Origin: Dolomitihabitans soli
GTDB taxonomy: Bacteria; Actinomycetota; Actinomycetes; Streptosporangiales; Streptosporangiaceae
Assembly: GCF_022213955.1 (NCBI RefSeq)
Contig: NZ_JAKNTW010000041.1
Span: 1 to 64,000, forward strand
DNA length: 64,000 nucleotides
Direction: 5' to 3'
Position 1 is the stretch's first letter. Each line of letters begins with the position of its first letter. Below are positions 7,527-16,298 of the stretch, in pieces. The position numbers and the translations under genes are program-made. Below the pieces are notes generated by a model. The model saw only the letters and a program-made list of their open reading frames with translations. It was not told the origin of the DNA and made no database searches.

Positions 7527-9523
7527 CGGAGGCGGAGCACCACCGCTGAGGGAGCGGTGGGCAGGGTCACGGTGAGGTGCGGATCCCTCTCGATCGCGGC
7601 CTTGCTGCCGGAGGGATAGAGCAGCTCCGCGCGCTGGGTGTACGGCAGGCGGAGAGTGTCGTCGCCGCCCCGTCGCCAGAGGGTGAGATAGGTGGCGGCC
7701 GGAGCCCGCAGGGCCAGCACGATCCACGGGTCGTCCCAGGCCGGCAGGCCCAGCGGCCAAGCGGGCACGGCCTGCGGCAGGTCAGCTCGGAGGTCCTTGT
7801 GGACGGCGACGGCCTCGTGGACGAGGGCGCGGGCCTCAGGGTCGAGTTCCGTGATGAGGCCGGACAGGTGGATCCGGCCGAGGAGTGCGCTGGCCATGGT
7901 GAACGCCACCTCGTCCAGGGAGTCCGCGGGCTGCGGGTAGGCCCAGACCGCGCCCTGCTCGGGCGGGACCGCGGTGGGCGCCGAGGCCGCGATGGGGGCG
8001 TAGAGCCGGAGATTCTGCTGGTCGCTGGTGGACTGCAACTGGAGCCGGGACAGCAGGGCGTAGTCCGAGCGCATGCCTCCGGAGCCGCAGTTCTCCACCA
8101 CCAGGTGCGGGTGCCGGTCCAGGATGCCGTCGAGCCAGTCGAGGTGGGCGCGGTTGTGGCCGAGCAGCCCGGCGGCTGGAGTCTCGCCGGGGTGGCTGCT
8201 CGTGCCGGAGCCGGGGTCGATGTTGTGGTCCAGCTTGAGGTAGCCGACGCCCCACTCGCCGACGATGCGGTCGACGACCCGGTCGAGATGGGCGCGAGCG
8301 GCGGGGTGGCGAAGGTCCAGGTGGTGGCGGAGGTTCTCGGTGACGCGAACGCCGTCGCGGCGAAAGAACGCCTCTTCGGGCAGGGACGCGGCCAGAGGGC
8401 TGCGTACCCCGATCACTTCCGGTTCCAGCCACAGGCCGGGGACCATGCCGCGGTCCCGGATACGGTCCAGGACCTCGTGGATGCCTCCTGGGAAGCGGGA
8501 GGCGGACGGCTGCCACGCCCCGACCGAGCCCCACCAGTCGTCGGCGGCGTCGGCGTACCAGCCCGCGTCGATGACGAAGTACTCAGAACCGGCTTCCGCC
8601 GCCGCGTCGATCAGGGGAAGCAGCTTCTCCGTCGTGGGATCGCCCATCAGGCAGTTCATGTAGTCGTTGAAGATGACGGGCAGCCGCTGGTGGTCCGGGT
8701 GCGGGCGGCGGATGGCCCGGCGGTAGCGGGTCAGCGCGGCGAAGGCCCCGTCGTGATCGCCCAAGGCGAGCGCGACGGGCACGGTGCGGAACTCCTCGCC
8801 GGGCGCCAGCGGATGACGCCAGCCGTGGTGGCTGTCGCCGGGGCCGGACAGCGCCACGTAGGCCGTGCCCTCGCGCTCGCCGCACTCCCAGCGCCAGCCT
8901 CCGCCGTTGTGCTCGATCTGCCACAGCCACGTGCGCCCGCTCTCGCGGTCGGTCAGACCACCCATGGGGAGGTTGCCGCAGCTCGACCAGGCGCCCTGCC
9001 CGGCCAGCGTGAAGCAGCCCTTGCCGTTGCCGTACCGGATCCGGTCGCTGAGCTGGGGGGAGGTGACTCGCAGCGGCCTGCGCTGCCACCGGTATTCGGC
9101 GAGCCAGTCGTTGTCGGCCCACATCAGGTCCGCGGCCTCCACGGGCAGCCCGCTGATCACCAGGGAGGTGACCGACTCCAGCAGCAGCGTGCTGTTCCCC
9201 TCGTTGCGCAGGAGCACCTCGCTGCGGAGCACCGGCAGTCCTTCCGGTGAGCGGTAGCTCACCTCGGCGACCAGGCCCGTCTGCGGATCGTGGAGCTCGA
9301 CGGTGAGCCGGTCGCCGACGGCGTGGTGGTCGCGGTAGCGCATCCGCGCGCCGATGGTGGTGTCGATGAGCCGGTGGCTCGACCAGTGGCGGCCGTGGCC
9401 GGTCGCGGTCACCTCGACCAGCGGCGACACCATCGGGTACGGCTCGCCGCCGGGCGGGCCGAAGTAGACCAGGCGATCGTCGCTGATCTCGACGCGCAAG
9501 GCGTCGTGGCCCCAGGTGATCAC
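7523..9523 (-). CDS. GH36 alpha-galactosidase
   Basis: This encodes 666 aa. An N-terminal beta-supersandwich is followed by a GH36 barrel: the FVIDAGWY motif at ~316, nucleophile Asp432 in YLKLDHN, acid/base Asp501 in TSDQQN, and an ENCGSGG motif at ~477. The length fits the family. It has no signal peptide, so cytoplasmic removal of alpha-galactosyl residues is expected. The start is GTG at 9523, which forms a GTGA overlap with the upstream GH42 stop and implies translational coupling. Alpha-galactose is not a standard xyloglucan side chain, so this enzyme may widen the locus to galactomannan-type fragments. Confidence 0.9.
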   Translation of the reverse strand: MITWGHDALRVEISDDRLVYFGPPGGEPYPMVSPLVEVTATGHGRHWSSHRLIDTTIGARMRYRDHHAVGDRLTVELHDPQTGLVAEVSYRSPEGLPVLRSEVLLRNEGNSTLLLESVTSLVISGLPVEAADLMWADNDWLAEYRWQRRPLRVTSPQLSDRIRYGNGKGCFTLAGQGAWSSCGNLPMGGLTDRESGRTWLWQIEHNGGGWRWECGEREGTAYVALSGPGDSHHGWRHPLAPGEEFRTVPVALALGDHDGAFAALTRYRRAIRRPHPDHQRLPVIFNDYMNCLMGDPTTEKLLPLIDAAAEAGSEYFVIDAGWYADAADDWWGSVGAWQPSASRFPGGIHEVLDRIRDRGMVPGLWLEPEVIGVRSPLAASLPEEAFFRRDGVRVTENLRHHLDLRHPAARAHLDRVVDRIVGEWGVGYLKLDHNIDPGSGTSSHPGETPAAGLLGHNRAHLDWLDGILDRHPHLVVENCGSGGMRSDYALLSRLQLQSTSDQQNLRLYAPIAASAPTAVPPEQGAVWAYPQPADSLDEVAFTMASALLGRIHLSGLITELDPEARALVHEAVAVHKDLRADLPQAVPAWPLGLPAWDDPWIVLALRAPAATYLTLWRRGGDDTLRLPYTQRAELLYPSGSKAAIERDPHLTVTLPTAPSAVVLRLR

Positions 9524-11448
9524 GGGTTCTTCCTCAGGACGGCGCAGCCGCCCGCCGGGAGCTCGGCCACGGTCATGCCGGTCAGCAGGTCGTGGCCGGG
9601 CTCGGGCAGGCTGATGGGGTCGGTGTTGTGGTTGAGGAGGAACTGCCAGCTCCGGCCGTCCGTAGCCCGCCTGGTGACGGTCTCGAGTCCGGACGTCCCG
9701 GAGCCGGCGAGCTGAGTGATCAGGGCGGCGTAACCGGAATCGTCGAGCCGGGTGGACAGGTACCACGCCTCACCCGCGCCGAAGCGGTGCCGGGTCAGCG
9801 CGGGTTTCCCCGCGAGCATGCCGTGGGTGTAGGTGACGACGGCCTCGGCGCCTTTGGCCCGCAGGGACTCGCTCCAGACCGCGGCCTGGGTTCCGTCCGA
9901 CAGGACGATGCGCTCATGCTCGCGGAGCGGGCGGTGTTCCTCGACGCGGATGCCCAGGGCCTCGCGCAGCGGCGATGCCGGGTAACCGCCGAGGCGGGCA
10001 TGGAGTCGGTCGTCGACGACACCGCTGTAGTGCTGGACGAGCAGCGTCCCGCCGCCCTCGACATAGCCGCGCAGGTTCTCGGCCCCGGCGTCGGAGAGCA
10101 GGAACAAGGCCGGAGCCACCACGAACCGGTAGCGGCCCAGATTGTGCTCGGGGTGGGCGAAGTCGGCCGTGACTCCGGCATCCCACAGCGCGCGATGGGC
10201 CCGGCGTAGCGAATCGTGATAGCCGAGGTCCTTCGAGGGCAGGCCGTCGACCTCCATCGCCCACCAGGCGTCCGCGTCGTGCAGCACGGCCACCTCCGCG
10301 GTGACCGTCGACCCCTCGACCTCGCCCAGCCGCCGGACGGCCTCTCCCACGGCCTGGACCTCGCGGAAGATCCGGCTGTCCGCTCCCGCGTGCGGGAGCA
10401 TTGCCGAATGCCATGTCTCGGCCCCGGCACGCGACTGCCGCCACTGGAAGAACAGGGCGCCCTCAGAGCCGCGGGCGATGTGGCCGATCGTGTGGCGCAG
10501 GATCTCGCCCGGCTCCTTGCCCAGGATCCTGCCGGTGTCGTAGACCGTGCTGGTTCCCTGCTCCATCAGCAGCCAGGGGCGGCCGCCCGCAAAGGAACGG
10601 GCGCGGTCGGCGGCGAAGGCGGTATCGGCCGCGGCGTCGAGGCCCGGCGCGTCCGGATAGTGGTCGATGGTGACCAGGTCCACCTCGCGGCCCAGGGCCC
10701 ACAGGTCCAGGTTCTGGTAGCCGGGCAGCATCATGTTGGTCGTCACCGGCCGGTCGCTGTGGGCGCGGATCTCGTCACGCTGTTCCCGGTAGGCGGTCAG
10801 CACCACGTCCGACCAGAACCGCCGGAAGTCCAGATGCTGGCCCGGGTTCTTGTGCCACTGGCTGGCCCGCGGCGGCAGCACCTGCTCCCACGCGCCGTAG
10901 CGCTGGCTCCAGAACGCCGTGCCCCACGCCTCGTTGAGCGCCTCCAGCGAGCCGTGCCGTTCACGCAGCCAGTCGCGGAAGGCGGCTGCGGTGTGATCAC
11001 ACCAGCACACCGTCGCGTACTCGTTGTGCACATGCCACATCGCGACGGCAGGATGCCCGCCGTACCGCTCCGCGAGCGCCGCCGCGATGTTCCGCGCGGC
11101 GGTGCGGTAGGCGGGGGCGGCCAGGCAGTAGGTGTCGCGGCTGCCGTGCACCAGCCGGGTTCCGTCCGGCCCGACCGGCAGGGCGTCCGGGTGGGCGAGG
11201 GTGAACCACGGTGGCGGGGAGGCGGTGGGGGTGGCCAGGTCCACCGAGACGCCGTTGGCGTGGAGCCGGTCGAGGTGGGCGTCGAGCCAGGCGAAGTCGT
11301 ACCTGCCTTCCTCCGGCTCCAGCAGCGCCCAGGAGAAGACGCCGACGGTGGCCAGGTTGACCCCGGCGCGGCGCATCAGCGCGTCGTCTTCCTTCCAGAC
11401 CGCTTCGTCCCACTGCTCGGGGTTGTAGTCGCCGCCGAAGAACATCAT
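9520..11448 (-). CDS. GH42 beta-galactosidase
   Basis: This encodes 642 aa. The GH42 signature FFGGDYNPEQW lies at the N-terminus, acid/base Glu143 in HVHNEY, nucleophile Glu296 in LLMEQGTS, and a Trp-rich barrel. It lacks a signal peptide and is inferred to act in the cytoplasm on galactosylated oligosaccharides. The first of two adjacent ATGs (11448) overlaps the GH31 stop as ATGA. With the GH2 remnant at 4062, the locus has lost one beta-galactosidase but keeps this one. Confidence 0.9.
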   Translation of the reverse strand: MMFFGGDYNPEQWDEAVWKEDDALMRRAGVNLATVGVFSWALLEPEEGRYDFAWLDAHLDRLHANGVSVDLATPTASPPPWFTLAHPDALPVGPDGTRLVHGSRDTYCLAAPAYRTAARNIAAALAERYGGHPAVAMWHVHNEYATVCWCDHTAAAFRDWLRERHGSLEALNEAWGTAFWSQRYGAWEQVLPPRASQWHKNPGQHLDFRRFWSDVVLTAYREQRDEIRAHSDRPVTTNMMLPGYQNLDLWALGREVDLVTIDHYPDAPGLDAAADTAFAADRARSFAGGRPWLLMEQGTSTVYDTGRILGKEPGEILRHTIGHIARGSEGALFFQWRQSRAGAETWHSAMLPHAGADSRIFREVQAVGEAVRRLGEVEGSTVTAEVAVLHDADAWWAMEVDGLPSKDLGYHDSLRRAHRALWDAGVTADFAHPEHNLGRYRFVVAPALFLLSDAGAENLRGYVEGGGTLLVQHYSGVVDDRLHARLGGYPASPLREALGIRVEEHRPLREHERIVLSDGTQAAVWSESLRAKGAEAVVTYTHGMLAGKPALTRHRFGAGEAWYLSTRLDDSGYAALITQLAGSGTSGLETVTRRATDGRSWQFLLNHNTDPISLPEPGHDLLTGMTVAELPAGGCAVLRKNP

Positions 11449-13460
11449 GTGACCGGGAGCCTTACGTCGTCGCGGAGGAAGAGCGGGATGCGGATCAGCG
11501 GGGCCTCGACCTCGACCAGCTGACCGCCGTCGTACCGCTCGCCGGTCCAGGCGTCCGTCCAGTGGGCTCCCGCAGGCAGGTGTACGGCACGCGTCCGGGC
11601 ACCCGCCTCGGTGACCGGGGCGACGAGGAGGTCGGGCCCCAGCAGGAAGGCGTCCTCGACCGCCCACGCCTGGGAGTCGTCGGGAAACTCAAGGAAGAGC
11701 GGGCGCATCGGCGGCAAACCGGTGGCGGCAGCCGTACGCATCTGCTCCATGACGTAGGGGCGCAGGCGTTCACGCAGGCGCAGGAAGTCGGCGAGGATCT
11801 CGTAGGCCTCCTCCCCGTAAGACCAGACCTCGTTGGGCAGGCCGGTCATCGCGGGTTCCAGCTTCACTCCCGGACCGCGGTTGCCGTGTAGGCGGAACAA
11901 CGGACAGAAGGTGCCGTACTGGAACCAGCGCACCAGGACCTCGCGGTAGGCCGGATCGTCCGGGTTGCCGCCGTGGAAGCCGCCGATGTCGGTCGTCCAC
12001 CACGGAATGCCGGACATCATCACGTTCAGGCCCGCCTTGATCTGGGCACGCAGCGTTGAGAAGTCGGTGCCGATGTCACCCGACCACAAGGCCGCGCCGT
12101 ACCTCTGGGCGCCCGCCCAGGAGGAGCGGTTGAGCGAGATGATCTCGTCCTCCCCCGCCGCCCGCAGACCGTCGTGGACCATGCGGGCGTTCTCGCGCGG
12201 ATACATGTTGCCGACCTCCAGGCCAGGTCCGGCGTGATAGCGCAGGCCCTGCTGGTGGCCCGGCTTGAGCTCCGGCTCGCCGGCGTCCAGCCAGAAGACG
12301 TTGATGCCCAGGTCGTGGTAGTGGCGTCGGATGCGCTCCCACACATAGTCACGTGCTTCCGGGTTGGTGGCGTCGTAGAAGGCGACCTGCGCGGAGTAGG
12401 CGCCCAATCCCTTGTCCGGCCAGTCCGCGTGGGCAATCGGTCCGTATTCCGTGCCGATGAACAAACCCTGGTCCAGCATCGGGGCGTAGTTCTCGCTGAC
12501 CGGGCTGACCGAGGGCCAGACCGAGACCATCAGCTTGATCCCCAGCTCGTCCAGTTCGCGGACCATGGCGGCGGGGTCGGGCCACTCTGCCGGGTCGAAC
12601 CGCCATTCCCCCAAATGTGTCCAATGGAAGAAATCACAGACGATCACCGATAGCGGCAGCCCGCGCCGTTTGTATTCGCGGGCCACTTCGAGCAACTCTT
12701 CCTGGGTGCGGTAGCGCAGCTTGCACTGCCAGAAGCCGGCCGCCCACTCCGGCAGTTCGGGGGTATGGCCGGTCACGTCGGCGTAGCGGCGCAGCACGTC
12801 GGCCGGTTGTCCGGCGGTCACCCAGTAGTCGATCTGGCGAGCGCTGTCGGCCACCCACCGGGTTCCGGTCTCGGCCAGCTCCACGCGGCCGAGGGCGGGC
12901 GAGTTCCACAGCAGGCCGTAGCCGCGGTCGGAGACCAGCAGCGGGATGGTGACCTCGGCGTTGCGCTGGACCAGGTCGACGACCGCGCCCTTCTGGTCGA
13001 GCAGGCCGTGGGTGTGCTGGCCCAGGCCGTAGATCCGCTCGCCGGGGTAGGCGCGGAAACGCTGCTCCAGCCGGTGGTAGCCGTTGCCGGTCGCGGTGTA
13101 GAGCCGAGGTCCGGGCCACCAGAAGTGGGCAGGTTGCTCGGCGAGCAGTTCGGCGCCGTCGCGCAGGAAGGTGAGGCGGCCGGAGCTGTAGTAGAGCTCG
13201 GGCGTGAGCCGGTTCTCGCTGTCGGCGTCGATGCGAACGGTCAGGGTGCCGTTGACGAGGGTCGCGTGGTGCTCGTGGATGGTGATCTGCGGCTTGTCGC
13301 CCGGCGGCGGCGTGTCGAACAACGCGCCCGGCAGGTCGTCGAGCAGGGGACCGCCCGGCGTGGCCCGGACCCGGACGGCGTCCGGGCCCCAGGCCTCGAC
13401 GCGCAGGGTCTCGCCCTTGGCGCGCCATTCCAGGGCGTCGCCGAGGTCGCGGAAATGCAT
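11445..13460 (-). CDS. GH31 alpha-xylosidase
   Basis: This encodes 671 aa. It is a GH31 enzyme with nucleophile Asp392 in VFWLDAGEPE and acid/base Asp462 in ALWSGDIG. The LDAGEPE form of the motif and a CDFFHW segment (~275) are typical of YicI-like alpha-xylosidases rather than alpha-glucosidases. It has no signal peptide. Removing the alpha-1,6-xylose that caps xyloglucan oligosaccharides is the defining step that points to xyloglucan. A strong ribosome site (AGGAGAACCTC) precedes the ATG, nine bases after the LacI-B stop. Confidence 0.9.
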   Translation of the reverse strand: MHFRDLGDALEWRAKGETLRVEAWGPDAVRVRATPGGPLLDDLPGALFDTPPPGDKPQITIHEHHATLVNGTLTVRIDADSENRLTPELYYSSGRLTFLRDGAELLAEQPAHFWWPGPRLYTATGNGYHRLEQRFRAYPGERIYGLGQHTHGLLDQKGAVVDLVQRNAEVTIPLLVSDRGYGLLWNSPALGRVELAETGTRWVADSARQIDYWVTAGQPADVLRRYADVTGHTPELPEWAAGFWQCKLRYRTQEELLEVAREYKRRGLPLSVIVCDFFHWTHLGEWRFDPAEWPDPAAMVRELDELGIKLMVSVWPSVSPVSENYAPMLDQGLFIGTEYGPIAHADWPDKGLGAYSAQVAFYDATNPEARDYVWERIRRHYHDLGINVFWLDAGEPELKPGHQQGLRYHAGPGLEVGNMYPRENARMVHDGLRAAGEDEIISLNRSSWAGAQRYGAALWSGDIGTDFSTLRAQIKAGLNVMMSGIPWWTTDIGGFHGGNPDDPAYREVLVRWFQYGTFCPLFRLHGNRGPGVKLEPAMTGLPNEVWSYGEEAYEILADFLRLRERLRPYVMEQMRTAAATGLPPMRPLFLEFPDDSQAWAVEDAFLLGPDLLVAPVTEAGARTRAVHLPAGAHWTDAWTGERYDGGQLVEVEAPLIRIPLFLRDDVRLPVT

Positions 13461-13469
13461 GAGGTTCTC

Positions 13470-14480
13470 CTAGATGGGGCCGGTGCTCTCACGGATGGTG
13501 AGAGTGGGAGGGAGCAACACCAGGTCGTCGGCGGGCTGCTCGCCGCACATGGAGGCGGAGATGCGGGACATGACCTGCTCGACGGCGATCCGGCCGAGCT
13601 CCTTGGCCGAGCCGGTGACCGCGGTGAGCGCCGGGGTGTACTGCTCCGCCAGGCGTTCCGGGCACAGCGCGATCACCGAGGCGTCCTCTGGGACCGTCCT
13701 GCCACTGGTGCGCAGCAGGTTGAGCAGCGGGCCGATCGCTCCTTCGTTCTGCACCACGAAACCGGTGGTCTCGGGCCGGTCGGCCAGGATGCGGCCGAGG
13801 GCGCCGGCCGTACCCTCGTAGGTGCCCTCGCACGGGCGATGCAGGAATCGCAGACCGTGCTCCTGCGCCCGCGCGCGGAACCCCACGAGGGTGCGCTCGG
13901 CGTAGCCCGCATGACGCCGATAGATGCCGGGGGCGTAGCCGATGAAGGCGACGTCGCGGTGGCCCAGATCGGCCAGGTGGTCGGCGCACAGGGCCCCGGC
14001 GGCGGCGAAATCGTGGTCGACGCAGGACAGTCCGCCGGGGGCTTCGGGCAGGCCGATGAGCGCCGCCTGCATTTTGCCCAGGGCCGGGATGCGTTTGTCG
14101 TCCAGTTCGACGTCCATGAGGATCACGCCGTCGGCCAGGCCGCTCGCCGTGAGCCTGCGGATGCCGTCGGGTCCCTCATCGTTGGTGATCAGCAGGACGT
14201 CGTAGCTGTGTTTGCGGGCTGCCACGGTGACGGAGGTGGCGATCTCCATCATGATCGGCACGTAGACGTCGGTGCGCAGCGGCACCGCCAGGGCGATGAT
14301 GTGCGCGCGTTTGCCGGCCAGCGCCCGCGCGCCGGCATTGGGGTGGTAGCCGAGCTCAGCCACGGAGCGTTCGATGCGGCGCCGGGTCTCGTCGGAGACC
14401 GGGCGTTTGCCGCTGAGCGCGTAGCTGACCGTGCTCGGGGAGACGCCCGCGGCCCTGGCCACGTCGGCGATGGTCGCCAT
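13470..14480 (-). CDS. LacI-family repressor inside the glycoside operon (LacI-B)
   Basis: This encodes 336 aa. The LacI helix-turn-helix (MATIADVARAAGVSPSTVSYALSG) is followed by hinge PNAGARALAGKR and a sugar-binding sensor domain. It lies fourth in the operon, four bases after the second permease and nine before GH31, so it is co-transcribed with the genes it probably controls. The palindrome GAAGCGCTTC at 17981-17990, upstream of the solute-binding protein, and its near copy at 18101-18110, upstream of GH3, are the natural operator candidates. Confidence 0.88.
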   Translation of the reverse strand: MATIADVARAAGVSPSTVSYALSGKRPVSDETRRRIERSVAELGYHPNAGARALAGKRAHIIALAVPLRTDVYVPIMMEIATSVTVAARKHSYDVLLITNDEGPDGIRRLTASGLADGVILMDVELDDKRIPALGKMQAALIGLPEAPGGLSCVDHDFAAAGALCADHLADLGHRDVAFIGYAPGIYRRHAGYAERTLVGFRARAQEHGLRFLHRPCEGTYEGTAGALGRILADRPETTGFVVQNEGAIGPLLNLLRTSGRTVPEDASVIALCPERLAEQYTPALTAVTGSAKELGRIAVEQVMSRISASMCGEQPADDLVLLPPTLTIRESTGPI

Positions 14481-14484
14481 CAGC

Positions 14485-15384
14485 TCAGCCTTTGATGGCG
14501 CCGGTCAGGACGCCCGTGCGGAAGTGCTTCTGCACGAACGGGTAGACGATCACGAGCGGCACCAGGGTCAGGACGACCACAGCCATCTGCAGCGACAGCG
14601 GAGCGGTCTGTGTGTGCGCCATGCCGAAACCGGCGTTGACCATGCCCGGCATCGCGACGCCCCGGTTGACGTAGGTCAGCAGCACATACTGAAGCGGCCA
14701 CCTCTCACTCTCCGTCGGCATGTAGAGCATGACGTTGAAGAAGGAGTTCCAGTAACCGACGGCGTAGAAGAGCGCGATCACCGCGTTCACCGCCTGCGAG
14801 GTGGGCAGGATGACCGACCAAAGGATCCGCCAGTCGCTGCCGCCGTCGATCCTGGCCGCGTCGATCAGCTCGGTCGCGGTGCTGGCGTAGAAGGAGCGCA
14901 GCAGCAAGATGTTGAAGACGGAGATCGCTCCCGGGAGGATCAGCGCCCACCACTGTCCGTAGCCGCCCAGTCCGGTCACGACCAGGAAGGTGGGGATGAG
15001 GCCGCCGCTGACGAACATCGTGATGATCAGCAGCACCAGGATGAAGCGATGCCCGAACGAGCCTGACCGCGACAGGCCGTACGCGCACAGCACGGAGACG
15101 ACCATGGAGATCACCGTGCCGACGATGGTGATGACGAGGCTCACCAGCAGCGCGGTGCGTACGGTCGGGTCGGTCAGCATCTCCTTGTATGCCTCGAAGG
15201 TGATCCCGTCGGGCCAGATCACCAGGCCGCCGGCCCGGTTGATGGCGCCCTTGGTGGACAGGCTGGTCAGGACGACGATCCACAACGGGACCAGCACGAC
15301 CAGCAGCACACCGCCGAGAGTGAGGCCCTTGGCTGATTGGCCGCCGAAGGTCGGGGGTTCCTGCCAGCTGGGTCTTTGACTCAT
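14485..15384 (-). CDS. Carbohydrate ABC transporter permease (MalG/LplC type)
   Basis: This encodes 299 aa with about six membrane segments. The permease EAA loop reads ELIDAARIDGGSDWRILWSVILP. It is the second membrane subunit of the importer with the genes at 15381 and 16295. The ATG at 15384 overlaps the preceding stop (ATGA). No ATPase gene lies in the operon, as is usual for actinomycete sugar importers that share an MsiK-type ATPase coded elsewhere. Confidence 0.9.
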   Translation of the reverse strand: MSQRPSWQEPPTFGGQSAKGLTLGGVLLVVLVPLWIVVLTSLSTKGAINRAGGLVIWPDGITFEAYKEMLTDPTVRTALLVSLVITIVGTVISMVVSVLCAYGLSRSGSFGHRFILVLLIITMFVSGGLIPTFLVVTGLGGYGQWWALILPGAISVFNILLLRSFYASTATELIDAARIDGGSDWRILWSVILPTSQAVNAVIALFYAVGYWNSFFNVMLYMPTESERWPLQYVLLTYVNRGVAMPGMVNAGFGMAHTQTAPLSLQMAVVVLTLVPLVIVYPFVQKHFRTGVLTGAIKG

Positions 15385-16298
15385 TTCCGGTACAACCCGT
15401 CCTCGCCGAAGGAGTGCGCGAGCCTGTTGGCGCCCCAGATGAGCAGGAGCGAGATCACGCTCTTGAAGAGCCCGGCCGCCGCGCCGAGGCTGTAGTTGGT
15501 CGTGCCGATGCCGTAGTAGAAGGCGTAGGTGTCGAGCACCTCCGCGGCTTCGTGCCCGACCGCCTCGCGCTGGATGAGGAACTGCTCGAAGCCGACGGAG
15601 AGCGCTCCGCCGAGCCGGAGCACCAGCATCAGCACGATCACACCGCGCAGGCCCGGCAGGGTGATGTGCCACATCCGCCGCCAGGGCCCGGCGCCGTCCA
15701 CCGCGGCCGCCTCGTACAGGCCGGGGTTGATGGCGGCCAGCGCGGCCAGGAAGACGATGACCCCCCAGCCCGCCTCCTTCCACACGCCCTGGAAGGTGAC
15801 CAGGAGCGCGAAGGTGTCGGGGTTGGACATCACATCCCAGGTGCCCAGATCGTGCGAGCGCAGGTACTGGTTGAGCGCGCCCGCGCCGCCCAGCATCTGC
15901 TGGAAGATCGTGATGACCAGCACCCACGAGAAGAAGTGCGGCAGGTATACGACGGACTGGATGAAGTTGCGCACCCGCTCGCTGAGCACCGAGTTGAGCA
16001 GCATCGCCAGCACGACCGGGATGGGGAAGAACAGGATGAGCGAAACGAAGCTCAGGTAAAGCGTGTTGTACAACGACTCCCAGAACCGGGAGTCGGTGAA
16101 GAGCTGCTGGAACTGGTCGAGCCCGGCCCAGTCGCTGTCCCAGAGCCCGGTCAGCGGATCGTAGTACTGGAAGGCGGTGACGACGCCGACCATCGGGGCG
16201 TAGTTGAAGATCAGCAGCAGGACGACCGCGGGCACCACCATGATCAGCAGGGATCGGTCGCGCCGCAGCCTGCCCCGCCAGCTCAGGCCCTCTTTCAC
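15381..16298 (-). CDS. Carbohydrate ABC transporter permease (MalF/LplB type)
   Basis: This encodes 305 aa from a GTG at 16298 that overlaps the stop of the binding-protein gene (GTGA). An ATG 45 bases upstream would need a longer overlap. It has six predicted membrane segments and an EAA loop, LYEAAAVDGAGPWRRMWHITLPG. The LplB-type N-terminus (RDRSLLIMVVPAVVLLLIF) fits polysaccharide/oligosaccharide importers. It pairs with the permease at 14485. Confidence 0.88.
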   Translation of the reverse strand: MKEGLSWRGRLRRDRSLLIMVVPAVVLLLIFNYAPMVGVVTAFQYYDPLTGLWDSDWAGLDQFQQLFTDSRFWESLYNTLYLSFVSLILFFPIPVVLAMLLNSVLSERVRNFIQSVVYLPHFFSWVLVITIFQQMLGGAGALNQYLRSHDLGTWDVMSNPDTFALLVTFQGVWKEAGWGVIVFLAALAAINPGLYEAAAVDGAGPWRRMWHITLPGLRGVIVLMLVLRLGGALSVGFEQFLIQREAVGHEAAEVLDTYAFYYGIGTTNYSLGAAAGLFKSVISLLLIWGANRLAHSFGEDGLYRK